Made by a program: the position numbers and the translations under genes. A DNA stretch of 64,000 nucleotides from Imbricaverruca yamaguchii (taxonomy: Eukaryota; Arthropoda; Thecostraca; Neoverrucidae): NCBI GenBank assembly GCA_034440575.1, contig JAOTOL010001366.1:268501-332500 (forward strand), given 5' to 3'. The notes below the pieces were generated by a model, which was given only the letters and a program-made list of their open reading frames with translations, did not search any database and was not told the DNA's origin. How positions within the stretch are numbered: position 1 is the stretch's first letter; the number at the start of each line of letters is the position of its first letter. Below, piece by piece: positions 58,440 through 64,000 of this stretch.

Positions 58440-59600
58440 CCGACGAAACAAGTGTATATCTACGTACGGACACTGCCTCACGAAAGGCCCTATTACCAAC
58501 ACATTATGAATTCGCATGCAAAATTTGCCAAAGTTTCCAACAGTGTGAGCATCGCAGAAGCTTGGTTTTGTGCTCTGATAAATTGTTTTGATGCATATAT
58601 TAGGGGCAGCCTTGAAGAGCATAACATTTTCAACTTTTTTTAATCCGTCGATTTTGTAACGGTCTAAGGTGCAGTCAGTATTCCGGACTGTCGTTCACGC
58701 GGCTCCGCACCAGGTGGTGATGGTGCAGCTGGTCTTGGTGGTGGCACCACAGGTGACGGGGTTGCTCGCATTTATTGTTCGAATGCTGGCGGATGCCCCT
58801 CGGACACCGATAATCTTTCAAACGCTAGTCTATATACATATATATATAATTATATATATAAATATACAAAAATATATATACATATGTACTTATATATATG
58901 CAATATTATAGATATTATCGTGTTCACAACAAATGATTTATTATGTGGTACAGCTTTGACCATTTCTGACTGACATCTACCGTTCCAAACCCAAAACTAT
59001 ATGAGGGCATTGCATGAGCGATGTAGTGGATGCGCCCCTAAACTCCAATAACCAACCAACCAACACCATATAAGTAAGTGGGAAAGGAAGTTCACAATGT
59101 GGAGAACATGAATGCGTACACCAGATTATTGATAGCATGACTTATAACAAATGGTGATGGATATATTCTTATTCGGGAAGTTTTTTTCACCACGCAAGAA
59201 GGACGCAAGAACCACTCTATACGCAAGAAGTATATCTGCCGCTGGGTCGAAGGTAGCCGTTTTCATCCAATTTTCCAATTTGTGATTTGTATCATCAAGA
59301 ACAGGTGCAGCCAGCTTCATGCACACAGACATAGCGTACAGATGTTATCAGCGAGTATGGACTAACACCCTCTGTCACACATATTATTTTCAAAATATTA
59401 CGTCAAAATATGCAGACTGCATGTGCCTCCACAAACCAAACGCGTGCATCCCTTCATGTGTAGACTTACGGTTAAGCTTAGTCCATGTGATTCCGTACTC
59501 ATGGATCAGGAAGCAAATATGTGACAAAGAAATACAAATGTTTTGAAGGGGAAGAATTTGCAATGTCTTTTGCGGCCCACTGCTATAGATTGCTTTTGTA
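58440..59600. other. No gene recognised; interrupted (TA)n tract
   Basis: Bases 58838-58900 are TA-rich with interruptions. Bases 58700-58760 contain a caccaggtggtg palindrome. No supported coding region. Confidence 0.5.
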
Positions 59601-59611
59601 CCATTGATGCA

Positions 59612-59688
<77 letters not shown>
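59612..59688. repeat. (TA)n microsatellite
   Basis: About 38 TA dinucleotides. Confidence 0.97.
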
Positions 59689-59983
59689 AATATACAAATA
59701 CACAAATATGTAGTATGAGGGCTTCCTGAGGGGCCTCTGTCCGAAGGGGGCCTGCAGCGGTGAGGAGCCTCTTGTTCCGGCTATATGGGGCCTCCTGTCG
59801 GTCAGATTATTTCAGACGGTCTTATGTGGTTACTTTTCATAAACTTTCCTGTCACTGAGGGAAGAAGCTTTAGCTCACTTACCCCCCTGACTGTCCTTTC
59901 TTTCGCTCCTGAGTGAGGGTGACATCTTGACGAACTAAAATGGAACGTAGAGGGACGAACTAATGGAACGTAGAACGTAGAAC

Positions 59984-60389
<406 letters not shown>

Positions 60390-60394
60390 TGAAA

Positions 60395-61330
60395 CTATTG
60401 AACTTCGGCAAGGAAGCTGACCGTTGCAGAAGAACGGGTGGTAGACGGCATCAAGAGTACATTTGCACGTCAAACAAGCTCCATGACAAATAAAGCCCGA
60501 GTAGTCAAGCCTGGATCGAACGAGCGATCTGCATGCCAGGAGCAGCGCTTCCTGGTCTGCTCCGCATGTCATACGAACCACCATTCCAAGATAATTCAGT
60601 CTTTACAAACTTATCTCCTAGTGCTTTTAGATTTTCTCGCAAGGTGAAGCGTGCATGGTCTTCCACCCTCGGAAATCTGACTACCGGCTGCACCGGTGTC
60701 ACCTGCCGGTAAAGTACGACTTCGAATCTGGACAAAAGTACATCGCAACACTTTTTGTTCTAAAGCAGCGGTAACCGATTGTACTGACCCACTTTTCCAA
60801 ACATTTGACGGCTAGCTGTCCTGCACATGTAAGGATCGCCCAATGATCGCAAGAAGCGAGTCCACAATATCGCTGATCATCACCCCGGAAATGGTCACAC
60901 TCAAGCCATTCCCATGTGAAACTTCGTTCTCTTAGACAAATCGTCAATGTTTGTCAACAAATAGTCAACTTCTTACAAATCTTGGAAACTTTTATCAAAA
61001 GTTGCACAGCTGTCATCGGATCCCATGCCTGGAGATGTTCAACAGGATTCCTGTTCGCCACATGATGTCATAATCCTTATCCATGTCAAAGAATACAGCA
61101 CCTAGATTTCGCTTCCTCTTAAAATCAGGGCGTACTTAGGTGCCCAGGATTGAAATATTGTCAATGGTACCCCTGTTTTCACGATAACCGCACTGCGTGT
61201 TTACGAATTTGTCAAATCGTCGTTGGATACATCGACAGGGTATCGGCAATCCAGCGTCTACCACGGTACAGAGATGCGTCGATGGAATGCAGTGGTCCTG
61301 GGGATACGAGAGGAAGCGCATTCGAATAAA
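60395..61330 (-). pseudogene. Jockey-like non-LTR reverse transcriptase, heavily decayed
   Basis: Along the minus strand in RT order are NTQCGYRENRGTIDNI (about 61200-61150), FFDMDKDYDIMWRTGIL (about 61100-61040, corresponding to the FFDLEKAYD motif), a GLSVTISGVMISDIVDSL remnant where PQGS..SVTLF is expected (about 60900), CLEKWVSTIGYRC then TKSVAMYFCP (about 60790-60730), and WGADR-type MTCGADQEALLLACRSLVRSRLDYS (60580-60510). Stops and frameshifts separate the blocks, and the catalytic YVDD motif is not intact. It ends against the (GA)n tract. The LVRSRLDYG-type motif is characteristic of arthropod jockey-like elements. Confidence 0.8.
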
Positions 61331-61489
61331 AGTCAGGTAGATTGTGTCACTGGTAGTGGCAGAAACTTAGGATAGGAGTAAAAAGCACCCACAGCTTTCT
61401 TCAGAAACCTGAAAAGTCTGCTTTCTTAAAACTGAAAAGTCCCTTATCGACAGCCGCTGTGCCCTTGAGGGACACAATCTATCCCCACA
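61331..61489. other. Short unique spacer
   Basis: Nothing recognised between the RT relic and the right inverted-repeat arm. Confidence 0.4.
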
Positions 61490-61524
61490 ACCGTGGAAAT
61501 GTGGCGTTGCTTCCGGGGAGGGCT

Positions 61525-62345
61525 GGGCTGCTGGGTTGGCTGCAGGCTAACCCGTCCAGTCTCTGGGGTATCTTCAACCACCCCCCTCAGGTTTTTTCGC
61601 GGATAGTGAACGAATGGCGAGCGGCAGCGCACCGAAATCTGGCATACCTTTTCCCACATCAATTTGGCATGTCGTGTAAACAAATTTTTAAGTCAAGTCA
61701 TCTAGAGTCAAAGAGTTAGTCAAGGTCAAGTGAGGTCACCCCCGAAAGAGTTCAACCAGTCGTCACGCTTTAACAGATACAGATATTTTCTTGAACCTTT
61801 CAGCGTTTGCTTGTCGTTAGGGATGCAAGAAATGTATGGGAGGAATATTTCTTCTTTGTTCTGTTTTTGACTACATATAAATTATCCATCTTTGCCTATT
61901 GCAGTTCATGTCGAACATTCTGGCTAAAGGAAGCAATTTGCATTAGAGGAAGTTGACTTCCAACAACGTTTCTCGGTCTGCTCTACCCATTAGAAGAGGA
62001 AAAGTAAAGAAAACCTGAAAAATAAAAACAATTAACTTCCAAAAATATTTTTACTTTCATTTTGGGAGGGCCAATTCTTTATGGCGTTGCTCGATTTCGC
62101 TGTCATTTTGTGATTTCAAATATTTTTTATCTCAAATATCCCCAGAGCCAAACACATAATGTAAGCCATGAAAAGTCGTGAAAATCTAGCCCCCTAGTGA
62201 CATCACGTCTGGGGGAATTTTTTTTTTAGGGTGGATCCGGACCATACTCGTCGAGCACTTTCCGATGACAACACTTTCATTCTCATGCGAGGCTTAATTT
62301 GGATTTTAGAGGGGGTCACTCTTCGCCCCCCCCCGAGAAGGGATG
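61525..62345 (-). repeat. ~800-bp dispersed repeat, copy D
   Basis: Mirror partner of copy A: gtatcttcaaccacccccct at the left and ggattttagagggggtcact at the right. It belongs to the inverted-repeat arm rather than being an independent insertion. Confidence 0.85.
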
Positions 62346-62637
62346 TGAGGGTCTGACCGGAAAGGCTGCGCGGGTTAACTGTAAGCAAGTGCAATCACAT
62401 CACCCAACTGAGTGGCGTGCATGGCACAGATTCTTTTAGGCTCATTTGTCTGACATTACGGATTTTCAGAAGATGGATAATGAAGTAGATAATGGGTTAA
62501 TCAGAAAGGTACTCGATTTGCACACTCGGGCGAGCAACAGGCCGGACAATAGGTTCCACTAGACACGAGTATATTGTGCACGTCCGGAATGTACGCCTTT
62601 GTCTTCGTCTTTGGCGTTCTTAGGTTCCCGTGTTGCC

Positions 62638-62644
62638 TATAAAA
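62638..62644 (+). promoter_or_regulatory. TATA box of the right secreted-protein gene
   Basis: TATAAAA in gttgcctataaaacagtaag. The next 55 bp is identical to the left gene. Confidence 0.7.
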
Positions 62645-62664
62645 CAGTAAGCCGGCTAGAGTTC

Positions 62665-62720
62665 AGCACACGCAGTCAGGGATTCGCAGCTGACACAGCA
62701 TCCATCGTCACTGACTACAG
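62665..62720 (+). other. Non-coding leader exon of the right secreted-protein gene
   Basis: From about ttcagcacacgcagtc to CTGACTACAG|gtaagtctta at 62720/62721. Identical to the left leader exon over its visible length. Confidence 0.65.
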
Positions 62721-62726
62721 GTAAGT

Positions 62727-63050
62727 CTTATGACCGTGCTTGTCCAGCTGGCAGTAAATCTGACGACCGTGGATGTTCAGCTGAGTGTGTTGGACGATGT
62801 AGATGTTCGTCTGACAGCATGTCTCACGTCCGGGTATGCTCATATAAAAGCATGTTCAACGGTGTGTATGTGCATCTGAGAGTACGCCTGATGGTCGTGT
62901 ATGTTAAGCTGAAATCATGTCTGATGACCGTGAAGTGCAAGCCCAGCTGACAGTACATCTGGCCGGCGTGTATGTCCAGATGACAGTACGCTTGATGGCT
63001 GTGTATGTTCGTCTGACAGTACGTCTAACGGTCTTGAATGCATCATTGCT
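62727..63050. repeat. Degenerate ~45-bp repeat in the leader intron (right copy)
   Basis: Mirror of 44245-44558. It retains a roughly 17-bp piece (gttcgtctgacagcatg region, about 62800) that the left copy has lost. Confidence 0.75.
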
Positions 63051-63594
63051 GATGCGTATGTTCCACACGTCACGTCGTTGATGTGTTGATGGATTGGTCT
63101 GAACCTTAAATTCAGCACGTCACTGAAATCTACCGTGCGTTTCATGAATACCCAGTCACATCCGATCACTATGAAGTGTCACTGTGTTCCTACAATATAG
63201 ATCCTGTTACATTCGAACGCTATGACGTATAACTTTGGCCGACACTACATAACCTCGAGTGACCACGAAGTGTCACTGACCTGCCGTACCTGTAACCGAC
63301 CTTGGTAGTCACGTAGTGTCCCTATGATCTGCAGTACCTGTGACATTAGATCGCGACCAACTGTGCCGCAGTGGCCTCCCATACCTGGTACCTGCCGTTT
63401 CCATGATCTCAGGTCACCATAATTTTTTGTATTGTGTGATTCACGGCACGCTTTGTACACATTCACGGGTAATGACGTCGCCCACACTGCTTCGCCGTCG
63501 GGGCGCGGCATTGCGGAATTTCCTGAGCGGCTGTGTGAGTGCTGAACCTGGGACATTTCGTACCTGGATCTCAACACCTTAACATCTCATCAAA

Positions 63595-63901
63595 CTCCGC
63601 CCTTCAGATAACCATGAGGTGCCACTGTGGCCTGCCGCTTCCATGATCTCAGATCACCATGAGCTTTCAATGTGACCTGCCGTTTCCGTGACCTCATATC
63701 ACCATGCTGTGTCACTGTCATCTGTCGTTTCCTTGACCTCAGATCACCATGAGCTGTCACTGTAAACTGCCGCACTTTTGACCAATTGTGTCCTCAGATC
63801 ACCATGATGTGTCACTGTCATCTGTTGTGTCCTTGACCTCACATCACCGTGAGCTGTCACTGTAACCTGCCGCACTTTTGACGAATACCCCGTGTCCTCA
63901 G
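63595..63901. repeat. 45/57-bp minisatellite next to the coding start (right copy)
   Basis: Units at about 63606, 63645, 63693, 63738, 63795 and 63838 each contain a form of cctcagatcaccatgagctg. The seventh, at 63896, is the functional acceptor plus start. Confidence 0.9.
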
Positions 63902-64000
63902 ATCACCATGAAGTGTGTCGCTGTTCTGCTCGCGCTCTGCGCTGCCGCCACTGCCGCCCCGCAGCTGTTCCCGCAGCCGTTCCCTGGGGGCTTTGGCGGC
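63902..64000 (+). CDS. Second copy of the small secreted protein, 5' part only
   Basis: After acceptor gtgtcctcag (ending 63901) comes ATCACC and ATG at 63908. The 31 visible codons are identical in protein to the left copy: MKCVAVLLALCAAATA signal peptide, then APQLFPQPFPGGFGG. The window ends inside the exon, so integrity downstream is unknown. It is transcribed away from the left copy, with its own TATA box and leader exon. Confidence 0.85.
   Translation, partial: MTMKCVAVLLALCAAATAAPQLFPQPFPGGFGG

Larger units (their letters stand above)
61490..64000. repeat. Right arm of the ~2.5-kb inverted repeat (runs off the window)
   Basis: Reverse complement of 43293-45790. The inner boundary is near ccgtggaaat (61491), after which homology with the left arm stops. 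It contains dispersed-repeat copy D, the upstream region, TATA box, leader exon, leader intron arrays and the first 31 codons. Confidence 0.9.

Overview
The window is eukaryotic nuclear DNA and looks like an arthropod, quite possibly a crustacean. The supporting signs are GT-AG introns, a TATA box with a spliced 5' leader, an AATAAA signal, an animal haem-peroxidase gene, CR1-like and jockey-like non-LTR retrotransposons, tRNA-derived SINE-like heads and scattered CCTAA (TTAGG-type) runs. The species cannot be fixed from sequence alone. Most of the window is repeat, and only two gene families are well supported.

Layout. Bases 1-6750 are a 30-bp satellite, followed to about 7620 by 19-bp and degenerate GTGAC-rich repeats. 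Bases 8164-20853 carry six consecutive exons of an animal haem peroxidase on the + strand, open at both ends. The exons are separated by introns full of minisatellites: a 70-bp unit at 10 kb, a degenerate unit at 15.4 kb and a 32/33-bp unit at 18.5-19.7 kb. One intron holds a TTAA-bounded inverted-repeat element (11387-12734). Bases 21955-23130 are a GC-rich 21-bp-modular array. Bases 27.92-31.1 kb are a 40-bp minisatellite with a 200-bp higher-order repeat. From 31 to 41.7 kb I see mainly degenerate repeats, SINE-like heads and a second copy of the TTAA element.

Bases 41.7-64 kb hold the most interesting structure. A small gene on the - strand (TATA box 44637-44643, leader exon, two coding exons, AATAAA at 41726) encodes a signal peptide plus a Gly/Asn/Ser/Gln-rich mature protein with no charged residue. 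Its promoter, leader, intron and coding start recur in mirror image at 61.5-64 kb on the + strand, so the two genes diverge from a roughly 2.5-kb inverted repeat around a 15.7-kb centre. The acceptor and start codon of both copies sit at the edge of a minisatellite whose units resemble the start of the coding exon.

The centre is filled by an approximately 800-bp dispersed repeat family, a palindromic third promoter-flank fragment, microsatellites and three decayed non-LTR retrotransposons. These are a CR1-like copy at 50.5-52.3 kb (+), a copy with endonuclease, RT and RNase H remains at 52.8-57.7 kb (-), and a jockey-like RT at 60.4-61.3 kb (-). No virus, CRISPR array, rRNA or intact tRNA gene was seen.
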